43,642 bases of DNA, from positions 1-43,642 of the forward strand of contig JAFUJA010000017.1 of the NCBI GenBank assembly GCA_017473905.1, given 5' to 3'. This DNA comes from Lachnospiraceae bacterium (GTDB lineage Bacteria > Bacillota > Clostridia > Lachnospirales > Lachnospiraceae). The translations under genes were made by a program, and so were the position numbers. Below, piece by piece: positions 16,385 through 25,059 of this stretch (within the stretch, counting starts at the first letter, position 1; the number at the start of each line of letters is the position of its first letter). The notes under the pieces are model-generated. The model did no database searches and had not been told where the DNA came from. It saw nothing but the letters and a program-made list of their open reading frames with translations.

Positions 16385-16999
16385 TTAAAAATAAGATAAT
16401 ACCGTAAATGCCACACCCCAAATGCAGGTAACAACCAGAAGATAAACTGCCCGATAAATCAGGACTCTTACGAAAGAAGGCTTCCCTTCTTTTACAAGGC
16501 TCTCATGTAATTCGGGACATTTTTCATCGGGCCTGTTTTTTAATCCTCTTTTATTTAGGATTTTCAAAACATGTTTCCGGTACAAACGGATGTTTATGAT
16601 ACCCATAGCCACGAGAAATGGCAGATATGCCAATGCATATAAAAGTATCCAGGCAAATTCATCATGATAAAACACAAAATCAAACAAGATATCCTCTGCC
16701 AAAAAATGAATGAGCAGTGAAGCCCCCAACATATAAATGGTAAACAGAATATCAACCAGAATTGCAGCCCCTGTCATCCCTCTGTAAACCAGCCAGTCAA
16801 CCGGAACAAGCCCTCCCGGCAACCAGAATACAAAGGATTTGTTCTGTAGTCCCCAAAGGGGTTTCAGTAATTTTAAGTTGCTATGATAAATCCGAATATC
16901 TTCATGCCACTCCACGCCGCAAAAGGACGCAATATCCCTTGCCAGGAAATCTCCCAAATAGGTACCTTCCTTTGTGTCTTTGTTTGTGATTGTCTCCAT
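16385..16999 (-). CDS. Multi-helix membrane protein, possibly DUF2628-like
   Basis: A 204-residue protein with a hydrophilic amino terminus (to about residue 45) and four hydrophobic helices. The stretch KSFVFWLPGGLVPVDWLVYRGM, then a helix, resembles the Trp-rich core of DUF2628 membrane proteins, in which a charged head precedes an F-x-W-x-P-x-W-x-x-Y-R-x-M pattern. That assignment is tentative. I chose the ATG at 16999 behind GGGAGG over the in-frame start at 17032. It lies 10 bases before the LRR gene and 43 bases after the next gene, in a four-gene leftward unit. Confidence 0.65.
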   Translation of the reverse strand: METITNKDTKEGTYLGDFLARDIASFCGVEWHEDIRIYHSNLKLLKPLWGLQNKSFVFWLPGGLVPVDWLVYRGMTGAAILVDILFTIYMLGASLLIHFLAEDILFDFVFYHDEFAWILLYALAYLPFLVAMGIINIRLYRKHVLKILNKRGLKNRPDEKCPELHESLVKEGKPSFVRVLIYRAVYLLVVTCIWGVAFTVLSYF

Positions 17000-17042
17000 T
17001 TTGAATTCCTCCCGTTTCCATGAAATCAACAAAGTTTGTTCC

Positions 17043-17603
17043 CTACCAAACTTTCACTGTTTTTTCTTCTGATGCATCTTCTCCGGTATACGTTACCGTA
17101 ACCTCACTGGTTTTATAAAATTCTCTGGCAGTTTCCGCATCATAAAAATACAAATACCAGTAACACTCTCCCAAATCCACGTAAATATCATATCGGCTAC
17201 CGTAAAAAGGATCCTTCAATACCACATAAGAATATTGGCTTTCCATTACACCACTATCTGCAATATAGCTTCCTTGCAATTGATGTGCCATCATAGATAA
17301 TTCAGCACCCTTTTTATCTGTCAGATAATTCCCATATTCAAAGAAGTCATAGTAATCTTCGACTTCATAAATGTCACCTTTATGATATCTGCTGAAACGA
17401 CTCAAACGAATATCCATGCAAACCGTACCAACTTCATTCCCATCCAAATCCTCACAAACAAAGAAATTCTGGTCATTTCTATTGGGATGATTTGGTCCAC
17501 AAAAAAGATAAGGATACACATTATATCTCAATGCTATCGTAACTACCGCAATGATGAAAATGACAGCAACCGCCATCAGTATAAGTCCCGTTTTTTTCTT
17601 CAT
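17043..17603 (-). CDS. Membrane-anchored extracytoplasmic protein of unknown function
   Basis: A 186-residue protein with a Lys-rich amino end and one hydrophobic helix (about residues 5-25), then a Tyr- and Asp-rich extracellular domain with several aromatic motifs (YEVEDYYDFFEYGNY, YWYLYFYD). It lacks a lipobox, so it should stay anchored by the helix. I recognise no family. The ribosome binding site AAGGGGG is made from the last codons of the lipoprotein gene, whose stop lies 3 bases before this ATG, so the two are coupled. Confidence 0.65.
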   Translation of the reverse strand: MKKKTGLILMAVAVIFIIAVVTIALRYNVYPYLFCGPNHPNRNDQNFFVCEDLDGNEVGTVCMDIRLSRFSRYHKGDIYEVEDYYDFFEYGNYLTDKKGAELSMMAHQLQGSYIADSGVMESQYSYVVLKDPFYGSRYDIYVDLGECYWYLYFYDAETAREFYKTSEVTVTYTGEDASEEKTVKVW

Positions 17604-17606
17604 AAT

Positions 17607-18269
17607 TTATTCCCCCTTCGGAATCTGAATCTCAGTAATATCTTTCGTAGGTACCATGAACAGACAAGGGCCCACATAAAAAACCAAATCATCATCATCT
17701 TTAAATTTCTGTTTACGGAATTCTCTTGAGATTTCTCTATCCATTGGTAGGAAAAACAACGAACTTCCGTCAGACAAATCCCATCTGTAAGCGCTTTGGT
17801 AGCCTGCATAAAAAATGGTATCCATTGTATAATCTTCACCATACTGCGATTTTAATTTATCCAACAAAGCATCTTCGTCAGCCAGATCATTCCATGCTAT
17901 AAACAATTCCTGCAGTCCTACCATAAAAAAAGCATTGATATGGGCTTGTTCCCCTAAAACATCTACACTCCATACTTCCTCGTAATAATTCAGTTCCCAA
18001 CAATTTCGCATTTTAATGTGATCGCACACAATTCCGGATGAAACTGGATAATCAATAAATTTATCATTATACAAAAATGTTTCTGCTTCACTCATTCCAA
18101 GTCTCAAATCACAACCATCTACCGTAATCGTAGTTGTATAAACATTTTCTGAGACAGCCGGATTCTGCAATACACCTTCACCATCTGTTTCTTTATCTGA
18201 TTTAGCACAAGCAGTAAAAATCAAACTGCAAACCGCAAATACACTTAATACAATCCATATTTTTTTCAT
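17607..18269 (-). CDS. Lipoprotein of unknown function
   Basis: A 220-residue secreted lipoprotein. The signal (MKKIWIVLSVFAVCSLIFTAC) ends in a lipobox with Cys at residue 21, followed by a short Lys/Asp/Glu-rich linker. The mature domain contains WELNYYEEVWSVDV and DKLKSQYGEDYTMD and has no family I recognise. The ATG at 18269 follows TGGAGG and is preferred over the in-frame start at 18305. It is the first of four leftward envelope genes. A 25-base palindrome at 18388-18412 upstream may control it and the divergent membrane protein gene. Confidence 0.72.
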   Translation of the reverse strand: MKKIWIVLSVFAVCSLIFTACAKSDKETDGEGVLQNPAVSENVYTTTITVDGCDLRLGMSEAETFLYNDKFIDYPVSSGIVCDHIKMRNCWELNYYEEVWSVDVLGEQAHINAFFMVGLQELFIAWNDLADEDALLDKLKSQYGEDYTMDTIFYAGYQSAYRWDLSDGSSLFFLPMDREISREFRKQKFKDDDDLVFYVGPCLFMVPTKDITEIQIPKGE

Positions 18270-18387
18270 ATTTACCTCCAATCTCTTCCGGTAAGATAAA
18301 AACACATTATTTTATCTGAATATCAATTCCGGAAAACTCTCATACTTTCAAAAAAACTCTTTACAAATCCAATTTTTTACTTTATGA

Positions 18388-18412
18388 TGTTAGTATATCA
18401 TTACTACTAACA
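18388..18412. promoter_or_regulatory. Inverted repeat, candidate operator
   Basis: TGTTAGTA (18388-18395) and TACTAACA (18405-18412) are perfect 8-base arms around 9 bases. They lie between the divergent lipoprotein operon and the membrane protein gene at 18458. The form suits a dimeric repressor; no regulator gene is adjacent. Confidence 0.35.
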
Positions 18413-18457
18413 ATATACAAGTACTTTTTTAAATTTTTAATAACGAGGAGTAAAAAA

Positions 18458-18952
18458 ATGAAAAACATATCAAAACTATCAACTAATTTTATGAAAGTAA
18501 TATCCATTGCCGATATCATTCTCTATTGTTTTGGCGCAGTGCTCATGCTTATCGGCACACTTATTATCTTCTTTAACATTGAAAAGGACTGGTCTATGGT
18601 CTGGCTTGTTGTCAATTGCTTTACCCTGTGTTCTCTCGGACCTTTCCTTCTTCAGATCATCCTGCTCATTATCGGTTTTATCGTTTCAAGGAAAGACCAT
18701 ACGATTTTTACAGCATTGTGGCTTCCCGAACGGTTCTTTTCCGTTTCCCGGGTTTTATCCCTTGCCATTGCAACATTACCGGTGTATCTGCTTTGCTTAC
18801 CTATTTTGCATCTTGTATTTAAGTGGCTGCTTTTATCCTATAGTATCATAATATCCCTTGCGATTTTTAAAATAATCATTTCTGTGATTCCTCTGATAAT
18901 TGCCGGAATTTCACTTGCCAAAAATAAAAAGATGCAGCAGGCAACTAAATAA
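18458..18952 (+). CDS. Four-helix membrane protein of unknown function
   Basis: A 164-residue protein with four hydrophobic helices (about 18-40, 48-75, 94-121, 123-155) and a short basic tail (KNKKMQQATK). The loop between helices two and three carries a SRKDH stretch. No family is recognised. GAGGAG precedes the ATG. It is a single gene, divergent from the envelope operon and ended by the hairpin at 18963. Confidence 0.62.
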   Translation: MKNISKLSTNFMKVISIADIILYCFGAVLMLIGTLIIFFNIEKDWSMVWLVVNCFTLCSLGPFLLQIILLIIGFIVSRKDHTIFTALWLPERFFSVSRVLSLAIATLPVYLLCLPILHLVFKWLLLSYSIIISLAIFKIIISVIPLIIAGISLAKNKKMQQATK

Positions 18953-18962
18953 TATAAAAAAT

Positions 18963-19005
18963 AAAACCAGGTTAAGCCATTTGATTTGCTTTGCCTGGTT
19001 TTTAT
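18963..19005. terminator. Terminator between convergent genes
   Basis: AAAACCAGG (18963-18971) pairs with CCTGGTTTT (18994-19002), with a shorter AAGC/GCTT stem within. Plus-strand T follows the stem. It separates the membrane protein gene from the convergent O-antigen-ligase-like gene and can serve both. Confidence 0.75.
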
Positions 19006-19013
19006 TTGAAATA

Positions 19014-20660
19014 CTAGTTTTCGTTTTTATTCTTTTTAGATTCTTCCCTGCGAAGGTAAGATGCATACCCTACTCCCAATGCCATCATTACAAAATAGAA
19101 AGGCGTTGTAATGGGCTGGTTCAGGCTTACAAGTGACTGTATAAAATATCCGAGAATCCCGGCAAAAAAACCATAAATCATTTCATTGTTTCTGCCGTAT
19201 CTCAATATGTATATCACACTCGAAACAAAGAGCCCGATGTAGGAAACAAGGCCAAGCGCCCCCAAAGTAATAAGGTACTGCAACGGCTCACAATGGGCAT
19301 TGTCATATATCTGTTCGGTAATTTCCAGACTTTCCTCATAAAACCTTGCTTCCATAAGAGTTCCAAAGCTTTCGTTTCCATATCCGAAAAGCTTGTTGAG
19401 AACCGGAGCATCCAGATATATCTCCCATGCTCTGCTCCATACAAATCCCCGGAAACTCCCCCATTCATCATTGAAATTAAAAATTCCAAGATGCATGACG
19501 GAACCGATTATCACAAACAGGATTCCGGCAACTGCAGTAGTTGCAAGAATTCCTATCACTATCATTTTCTTATTCTTATTCCATTTATCCAATACATCTC
19601 GATGCTTATCAGACAAATAATAAACAAGAAACAGAATAGCCCCCAGAATAATCAATGCGGCAATGGGCAAATATATTTTATTTAGCATCGCTGCAATTCC
19701 CATATGCCGAAAATACGGTTGGGGAATCAAATGATTCAGTAAAACAATGGTAAAATAACCACCTGCCATCAATAACAATGACTGAAGGAACTGTTTTATG
19801 CGTTCCCGATAAATACTAATCAAAAACAGAACATAAGTAACCAGGGCAATCCCCATAAAACCGGAATCGGAGTTTGCAGCCATCACGCTGCTTCCTCCCA
19901 TAAAAACAACCACTCCACTGATTATTTTCAAATATCGCTTCTCGGTAAATAGTAATACTGCCATGAAAAATGCCGTGGTCATCACAACATAGCTCGAAAA
20001 CACATTGATATTTCCCAAAGTTGACATGTAAAGGTCCGCCTGAATGGCATTCAGTCTCTCCCTTAAATGCAGGAATTGAAATGCGCCGGTGCTTTCTCCT
20101 GTCCAAAAAAATCTGTCCAGTTCCAAATGCTGGATGATTCCCACAAAGTGAATATAGATTGTGGTAATTGCCAGTGCCCATACAGAGAGAACACTTACTT
20201 TTATACGGTAAGCCAGACAAAGAAACATCACTCCGATGAGAAGATACATATCCATTCCCATATAACGGGCTTCGTCTCCATATCGAGCTGCATCTGTATT
20301 TCCTGCCATATACCATGCCACCACATTAGCCAGCATAAAAATGCCCATCCAGATAACAGGCACGAAGGGATATTGGATTTTTTCTTTCTCAGGCGCATTG
20401 TTTTTATGTTTCAAATAAGAATGTATCACAAAATCAGCAATCATACCGACAACAAAACCCAATGCAAACCATTTGGTAATATCCTGAAAAAAAACAGCTT
20501 TTGTCACCGTAATATTAAAATATGCATTATCAAGAATCAGCGGATACACACAAAAAACAGCCATTATATAAAGAAAAGCCACTATTCTTTTACATATGTT
20601 ACTTGTATCATATGATTTCACTGTTTTAGGATTTTTCTTATGTGTTTTCTTTTTTGCCAT
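19014..20660 (-). CDS. O-antigen ligase / Wzy-like polytopic membrane protein
   Basis: A 548-residue protein with about 12 hydrophobic helices and the periplasmic loop signature NAHCEPLQYLITLGALGLVSYIG near residues 470-490, typical of the O-antigen ligase (Wzy_C) superfamily. Gram-positive members act on teichoic acid, capsule or glycan repeat units, usually beside glycosyltransferases. None are here, so the substrate is unknown. It is encoded with the small zinc-ribbon gene by a TAATG stop/start overlap. Length is at the long end for the family. Confidence is good for the fold and low for the substrate. Confidence 0.82.
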   Translation of the reverse strand: MAKKKTHKKNPKTVKSYDTSNICKRIVAFLYIMAVFCVYPLILDNAYFNITVTKAVFFQDITKWFALGFVVGMIADFVIHSYLKHKNNAPEKEKIQYPFVPVIWMGIFMLANVVAWYMAGNTDAARYGDEARYMGMDMYLLIGVMFLCLAYRIKVSVLSVWALAITTIYIHFVGIIQHLELDRFFWTGESTGAFQFLHLRERLNAIQADLYMSTLGNINVFSSYVVMTTAFFMAVLLFTEKRYLKIISGVVVFMGGSSVMAANSDSGFMGIALVTYVLFLISIYRERIKQFLQSLLLMAGGYFTIVLLNHLIPQPYFRHMGIAAMLNKIYLPIAALIILGAILFLVYYLSDKHRDVLDKWNKNKKMIVIGILATTAVAGILFVIIGSVMHLGIFNFNDEWGSFRGFVWSRAWEIYLDAPVLNKLFGYGNESFGTLMEARFYEESLEITEQIYDNAHCEPLQYLITLGALGLVSYIGLFVSSVIYILRYGRNNEMIYGFFAGILGYFIQSLVSLNQPITTPFYFVMMALGVGYASYLRREESKKNKNEN

Positions 20661-21058
20661 TATTTTTCACCAAAACCGAAAAAGATTGAAAAGATATTCT
20701 CTTCAACTGTATTCTGGGCACTTTGTTCATGCACTCTCCACATCATTGCTCTTCCTTCTTCGGATTTCAGAAATTCTTCCTGTGCACGATCCTCTTCCTC
20801 TGCTTCTTTCTTGTACATTTCCTGAAGTTTCTGTTTGCGCCGTTGGTCCAGCAATGCTTTTTTCTCCTCCGGAGTCATGTTCTCCTCTTTTGCGGCCTGC
20901 TTCAGAGCTTCCATTTCCAACTTGGAATAAACGGTATCTACAATATTTTCTGCAGTATTTTGTGCGCCACAGGAACTGCAGGTAAGAGTGATATCATTTT
21001 TATGTAATTCTTTTGTGTATGTCTGACTGCAATAAGGACATTTTATAATAAATTTCAT
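20660..21058 (-). CDS. Small zinc-ribbon protein with charged coiled-coil tail
   Basis: A 132-residue soluble protein. Residues 1-30 hold a zinc ribbon with ligands C7, C10, C27 and C30 (IIKCPYC ... TCSSCG). The ribbon aligns residue by residue with that of the membrane protein at 25799-26179, including the Cys spacing. The rest is a long charged helix (KQAAKEENMTPEEKKALLDQ ...) that could form a coiled coil, ending in a Phe-rich tail (FSIFFGFG). Its stop overlaps the start of the O-antigen-ligase-like gene. AGGAGAG precedes the ATG. A terminator lies just upstream. Confidence 0.72.
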   Translation of the reverse strand: MKFIIKCPYCSQTYTKELHKNDITLTCSSCGAQNTAENIVDTVYSKLEMEALKQAAKEENMTPEEKKALLDQRRKQKLQEMYKKEAEEEDRAQEEFLKSEEGRAMMWRVHEQSAQNTVEENIFSIFFGFGEK

Positions 21059-21072
21059 TGAACTCTCCTGCT

Positions 21073-21104
21073 AAAAAAGGATGCCCGTGAAATGGCATCC
21101 TTTC
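21073..21104 (-). terminator. Intrinsic terminator after the isomerase gene
   Basis: AAAGGATGCC (21076-21085) and GGCATCCTTT (21094-21103) form a 10-pair stem, with T after it on the minus strand. It follows the RpiB-like gene and lies only about 15 bases before the next start codon, at 21058. Confidence 0.85.
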
Positions 21105-21128
21105 CTAAAAATTATTTTCTCCTAAGAA

Positions 21129-21767
21129 TTACGCCAGAATCTCTTTTACAACAGCTGCAATCTTATCGCACTTGCAGTTAGCAAAGAAGTACTCCTGGAA
21201 CTTTTCTCCGCTCAAAGCACCCTTGCAAAGTTCTCTGTCAAGTTCAGGAAGAATATCGCAAAGGTCACGATGTGTCACTTCCTTAACAGCATCAAGAATC
21301 TTCTTATTTCTCTGCTCGGGAACTACTCTCTCCTTGGGATATCCGCCACCGCCGGGTGTGCAGAATAATTTTTCGAAGATATACTCAAGATTCAGCTCGC
21401 CGCCCCATCCAAAGTTTTCTGCAAAAGGAAGCGCAATGGCATTTCCGTCATTTACCTGTGAGAACAAGTAAGCATCAAGAGGTGATTCCACATGACCGCA
21501 AAGCACCTTAGGGAAAGAGTTACATGCAAGCATAGCACCTTCACCTGTACCACATCCTGTGATAACAAAATCTGCTGCTCCGGAGTTAATCAATACTGCG
21601 GTAAGAATACCAATCTGTACATAAGTAAGCTGGTTTGCATCTTCTGCAGAATACATTCCGTAGTTAATTACTTCATGACCCATAGGTTCAACAACTTTCT
21701 TTAATGTTTCACAAATCATGGCATTCTTAGCTGCCTGGCTATTTTCATTAATCAATGCAATTTTCAT
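21129..21767 (-). CDS. RpiB/LacA/LacB family sugar-phosphate isomerase
   Basis: A 212-residue cytoplasmic protein of the RpiB/LacAB fold, which interconverts aldose and ketose phosphates such as ribose 5-phosphate. The amino half carries MKIALINENSQAAKN and the GCGTGEGAMLACNSFPKV anion-binding loop, where canonical RpiB has G-T/S-G-I/V-G. The carboxy third extends past the usual 150 residues. This longer subgroup may act on a different sugar phosphate, so I do not name it RpiB. AAGGAAGG precedes the ATG. No sugar-utilisation gene is adjacent. Confidence 0.8.
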   Translation of the reverse strand: MKIALINENSQAAKNAMICETLKKVVEPMGHEVINYGMYSAEDANQLTYVQIGILTAVLINSGAADFVITGCGTGEGAMLACNSFPKVLCGHVESPLDAYLFSQVNDGNAIALPFAENFGWGGELNLEYIFEKLFCTPGGGGYPKERVVPEQRNKKILDAVKEVTHRDLCDILPELDRELCKGALSGEKFQEYFFANCKCDKIAAVVKEILA

Positions 21768-21926
21768 GTTTTAAACCTTCCTTTTGTTTTTATTACTTAT
21801 CCGCCATAAAAAGGATAAGCCCTATGTTTTATTCTATCATATTTTTCTTTTTTAAACATAGCCATTTTATCAGTAAAGCATGAATAAATTACACTTCTGT
21901 TTCTATCAAATCCCATGGGGTGATTT

Positions 21927-22127
21927 TTATTTTAATTCTTTGAATTCTTTATATGTGAGGGTCTTCTTGTCTATATAATGTACCTGCTGACTTCCCCCTG
22001 TAAAATGCTCAAAACTGCCGGTCTGGTTTCCGTAACTGTTTGACCCATTATAAAACATCTGGGTAAGCAGAAAGCCGCAACAGATTCCCATCACAATGGC
22101 TGTGGGAATCAAAAATAATATCATCAT
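21927..22127 (-). CDS. Small single-helix membrane protein
   Basis: A 66-residue protein with one amino-terminal hydrophobic helix (residues 2-24) and a polar Gly/Ser/Tyr-rich tail (NGSNSYGNQTGSFEHF). The tail resembles that of the neighbouring 59-residue protein (CISFGDNKGEFNNF), so the two may be related. AAGGGGAACGT precedes the tandem ATG at 22127, preferred over the in-frame start at 22148. Function unknown. Confidence 0.5.
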   Translation of the reverse strand: MMILFLIPTAIVMGICCGFLLTQMFYNGSNSYGNQTGSFEHFTGGSQQVHYIDKKTLTYKEFKELK

Positions 22128-22179
22128 ACGTTCCCCTTCGAAATTCATATTTCCGATTACATTTTTATCTTACCTAAAC

Positions 22180-22359
22180 TCAACGCCAACCTTTTCCGTC
22201 TGATTCAGAAATCATACGAATCGGATATTTTGAAAAGTTATTAAACTCACCTTTATTGTCTCCGAAGCTTATACATTTCTCCAGAATTGTCGCCGTAACG
22301 AACATGGCAACGGCGATTCCCGTTATAATACCTACTGCCAATGCTATTATAATATTCAT
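22180..22359 (-). CDS. Small single-helix membrane protein
   Basis: A 59-residue protein with one amino-terminal hydrophobic helix (residues 2-24) and a short polar tail. Its ATG (22359) overlaps the TGA of the zinc-ribbon membrane protein (TGATG), so it is translated by coupling in the same operon. Its layout and tail (ISFGDNKGEFNNF) recall the next small protein (SYGNQTGSFEHF). Function unknown. Confidence 0.52.
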   Translation of the reverse strand: MNIIIALAVGIITGIAVAMFVTATILEKCISFGDNKGEFNNFSKYPIRMISESDGKGWR

Positions 22360-23612
22360 CAAATCCTATCCTGCCTTTCCTTTACATATTCTTCCGTTTC
22401 ATATGCTTTCGTAAGCGTCATCGCATTCTTAATCTTATTCATCTTTAATATCGCAATGAAAAGAAGCACTCCGGATATTATTAATAACACAATACCCGGA
22501 ATTACGTTGGAAATATTCTGCATTAAAAACAAGCCCAAAATGGTGATAAATAATGCAACACCGGCCGCTATTCCACCAAACAGTGCGCCGACTTTTCTTT
22601 TATCGTAAGGAACCGTTCCCACTACTTTTCCGGTCTGACCGTTTACGGCAATGGTATAATTTTCATAATTGTATCGGAAGGTTACAAACCATACAGGTAA
22701 TAAGGTATACTCCACATTTTTAATGATACGTTTCGGAAAAGACAGCTTCAATTGCGCATTCGATGCCGGAATCGTTTCTTTTATCTGGGCATCAAACAAC
22801 TGTTTTGCCCTCCAATATGCATAAGTTCGCATTCTGTCTTCATCAAAATCATATTTGTCTGCATAATATCCGGATAAATATCCACTTTCAAAAGGCTTTC
22901 TGGTGCGAACATCAAAAGGCTCCAGGCGCTGGGACAACTCATCATCCAGTTTTTTAGACGCATCCAGCGTCAATCCTTTCAACATACATTCTGCTTCCCG
23001 CTCAAAATTCTTGATGGTTTTATTATCAGAGTTTGTCACTTCCCAATGCTGCATATCGTAATAATGAATATCGAAAACCCAATTTGGGATATAGATGCCT
23101 CTCACCTTGTCCACCGAAAAATTTTTAATTTCTTTTGGCACAAAAAAGCTTTTCTTTAACCTCTCACGAATACCGTTAACGGCCTGTTCTTTATTAATTC
23201 GAAATAAAACGATGGACTGGGGTTTCAATTCCTGCGACACACGACTGAATACAACCGTCGGCTGACCGCAGTATGCACAGAACGTTGCAGCTTCCGAGTC
23301 ATTCACAGCAAGCTCAGCGCCACAGGATGTACAGGTATAGATATTGCACTCCATGGTATCTATATTCGCCAGGAAATCAACTTCCGGCTCTTCGCTTTGT
23401 GCAGCAGAACCGGAACGAATCTCCCGGGAGCCTTCCCCATTAACAATTACCTTCCGCTCTCCACTTTGTTGATTATATGTATGTTCCACTTTTTGTTGTG
23501 CTGCTTCAATTTCTGCAAGAAGAAATCCATTCCCGCAGAACTCACACTCCATTCTGTCGGTTGCGGGATTATATTCCAATGCACCATTACAATTGGGACA
23601 TTTATAAATCAT
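22359..23612 (-). CDS. Zinc-ribbon protein with carboxy-terminal membrane helices
   Basis: A 417-residue protein with two zinc ribbons, ligands C5/C8 with C23/C26 and C94/C97 with C112/C115. A large middle domain follows (IPNWVFDIHYYDMQHWEVTN, ADKYDFDEDRMRTYAYWRA), and then two or three hydrophobic helices (about 345-400) and a charged tail. The first ribbon has the TFIIB/primosomal-N-prime layout often annotated generically. The long cytosolic part suggests a membrane-tethered sensor or scaffold; no enzymatic motif is visible. The ATG at 23612 follows AAGGAGAACG. It starts a three-gene unit with two small membrane proteins. Confidence 0.75.
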   Translation of the reverse strand: MIYKCPNCNGALEYNPATDRMECEFCGNGFLLAEIEAAQQKVEHTYNQQSGERKVIVNGEGSREIRSGSAAQSEEPEVDFLANIDTMECNIYTCTSCGAELAVNDSEAATFCAYCGQPTVVFSRVSQELKPQSIVLFRINKEQAVNGIRERLKKSFFVPKEIKNFSVDKVRGIYIPNWVFDIHYYDMQHWEVTNSDNKTIKNFEREAECMLKGLTLDASKKLDDELSQRLEPFDVRTRKPFESGYLSGYYADKYDFDEDRMRTYAYWRAKQLFDAQIKETIPASNAQLKLSFPKRIIKNVEYTLLPVWFVTFRYNYENYTIAVNGQTGKVVGTVPYDKRKVGALFGGIAAGVALFITILGLFLMQNISNVIPGIVLLIISGVLLFIAILKMNKIKNAMTLTKAYETEEYVKERQDRI

Positions 23613-23790
23613 ATTTTCGTTCTCCTTTTACACGTTGCAACTTCATTCACAAAAATGTTTTTATCATAATTTACTCAACACATGTGAATTCAACTATATT
23701 TATATCATTTTATCATACTAAAGTAAAAAAATATATCATTACCGGAGCAAAATAGAACGGGTTACTTTCACTTTTCGAGCAAATAAAAAA

Positions 23791-24250
23791 CTATATCTGT
23801 TTATCCGAAGTTGCTAGCAGTTTATCTATTACCGGATGAATCATGCTTGTTTCTAATATCACATTTATGGCACAAAGCTTCTTTCCTGCATCTTTACTGG
23901 ACGCACCACAATGATATGCCTGCTCTGTAGGCAAACCATAATCCAGAACTATCAATCTGTCATGGCAATCTGCATTCGGCTTAATTCTAAGTGGCGGATA
24001 TTCTTGTATAAAATCATTTACTACCGCCGTTGTTAAAAAACCTCTTTTTCCATGGCCGTTTTCCGTAAATATAACCACTTCTACCCCAGCTTGCTTCTGC
24101 GACAAAAGCTGTAAAGTCTTTGTATTCACATAATCATCCACTACGTAAATACTCTTCCTAGCCCGTTGATATTTCTGATACTCTCGCACTTACAAGATGC
24201 ATCTCTGACTTTGTAACAAACTGCTGATTCTGTTTTATATAATGACGCAT
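23791..24250 (-). pseudogene. Broken carboxy-terminal fragment of an ORF6N-type protein
   Basis: A 30-residue amino part starting at ATG 24250 (RHYIKQNQQFVTKSEMHLVS) is followed, one frame over, by a 132-residue part ending at 23791. The latter has the carboxy-terminal phospholipase-D-like pattern (SIYVVDDYVNTKTLQLL, HDRLIVLDYG, YHCGASSKDAGKK) found in ORF6N-containing phage or mobile-element proteins. The ORF6N DNA-binding head is absent, and the two parts are separated by a frame change near 24165-24190. It begins 9 bases after the AbiEii toxin stop. I read it as a decayed fragment left when the accessory gene was truncated. Confidence 0.7.
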
Positions 24251-24258
24251 CTTATAAA

Positions 24259-25056
24259 TTATAAATCCTTGAGAAAATCTACAATTCCTTTTGCGATAAC
24301 TTCAATTTCATCGTCGAACCATCTTTGTCTGGATGTAGAAATAAGTTTCAAATAGTGCTTGTCCTTAAACGAATTCTCCACCCTTCTCACAATATCTACC
24401 ATAGTATTTTCACGCATCATAGCATCGTCAAAAATCAACAATTTAATATATTGCAAGAATTTTTCCTTATTCAGATAATCCTTCAAATAATATACATCAT
24501 ATATGTCTTTATATCTCTTGTCATTGACACCAAAGATGAGCAAAGCTCTTATTTTTTCTACAACGGATTGTTCTCTGGAATTTTTCAGCAAACTGGCACC
24601 TTCATCATCCATACAAACATCAAAACAATATTCTTCCTGCTCTAATTCCAAATGCTTATGTACCCCTATATCAATTTTACTTTCAACAGAAGTACCTTCA
24701 TTATCTGTAATCCGAACCTTAATTGACTTACCATGATAATCCTGATGCTTAAGTTCCTCAATGCTTCCTACAATTTCTAACTTGATCTCCGGAATGCAGT
24801 TCAATTTCTCTATAAATGCTCTAATAGATTCGTCCTCTATGGAATAATGAATAAAATCCAAATCAATATCTCTAGTAGCACGCCTATTATTATTGGTCAG
24901 ACTTCTCATAACCACACCGCCCTTGACCGTCACATTTCTGTTCAAAGGACCTATTGCAATGGCTTTTAACACAATATCCTGACACACTCTGGCCGCTGCC
25001 AATTCTCTTGTCAGTCCATCTTCATAGTACATATCCATCATTTCCTGTAAATTCAT
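24259..25056 (-). CDS. abiEii: AbiEii-type nucleotidyltransferase toxin
   Basis: A 265-residue toxin of a type IV toxin-antitoxin pair related to phage abortive infection. The nucleotidyltransferase core is visible: KGGVVMRSL (about 46-54) and RRATRDIDLDF (58-68), with a catalytic Asp pair. These enzymes are thought to transfer nucleotides to RNA or protein and arrest growth. A basic carboxy-terminal part contains KDKHYLKLISTSRQRW. The ATG at 25056 is preferred over the TTG one codon upstream. It follows the antitoxin gene by 3 bases, with GGAGGAGG inside the antitoxin end. Confidence 0.85.
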   Translation of the reverse strand: MNLQEMMDMYYEDGLTRELAAARVCQDIVLKAIAIGPLNRNVTVKGGVVMRSLTNNNRRATRDIDLDFIHYSIEDESIRAFIEKLNCIPEIKLEIVGSIEELKHQDYHGKSIKVRITDNEGTSVESKIDIGVHKHLELEQEEYCFDVCMDDEGASLLKNSREQSVVEKIRALLIFGVNDKRYKDIYDVYYLKDYLNKEKFLQYIKLLIFDDAMMRENTMVDIVRRVENSFKDKHYLKLISTSRQRWFDDEIEVIAKGIVDFLKDL

Positions 25057-25059
25057 CAA

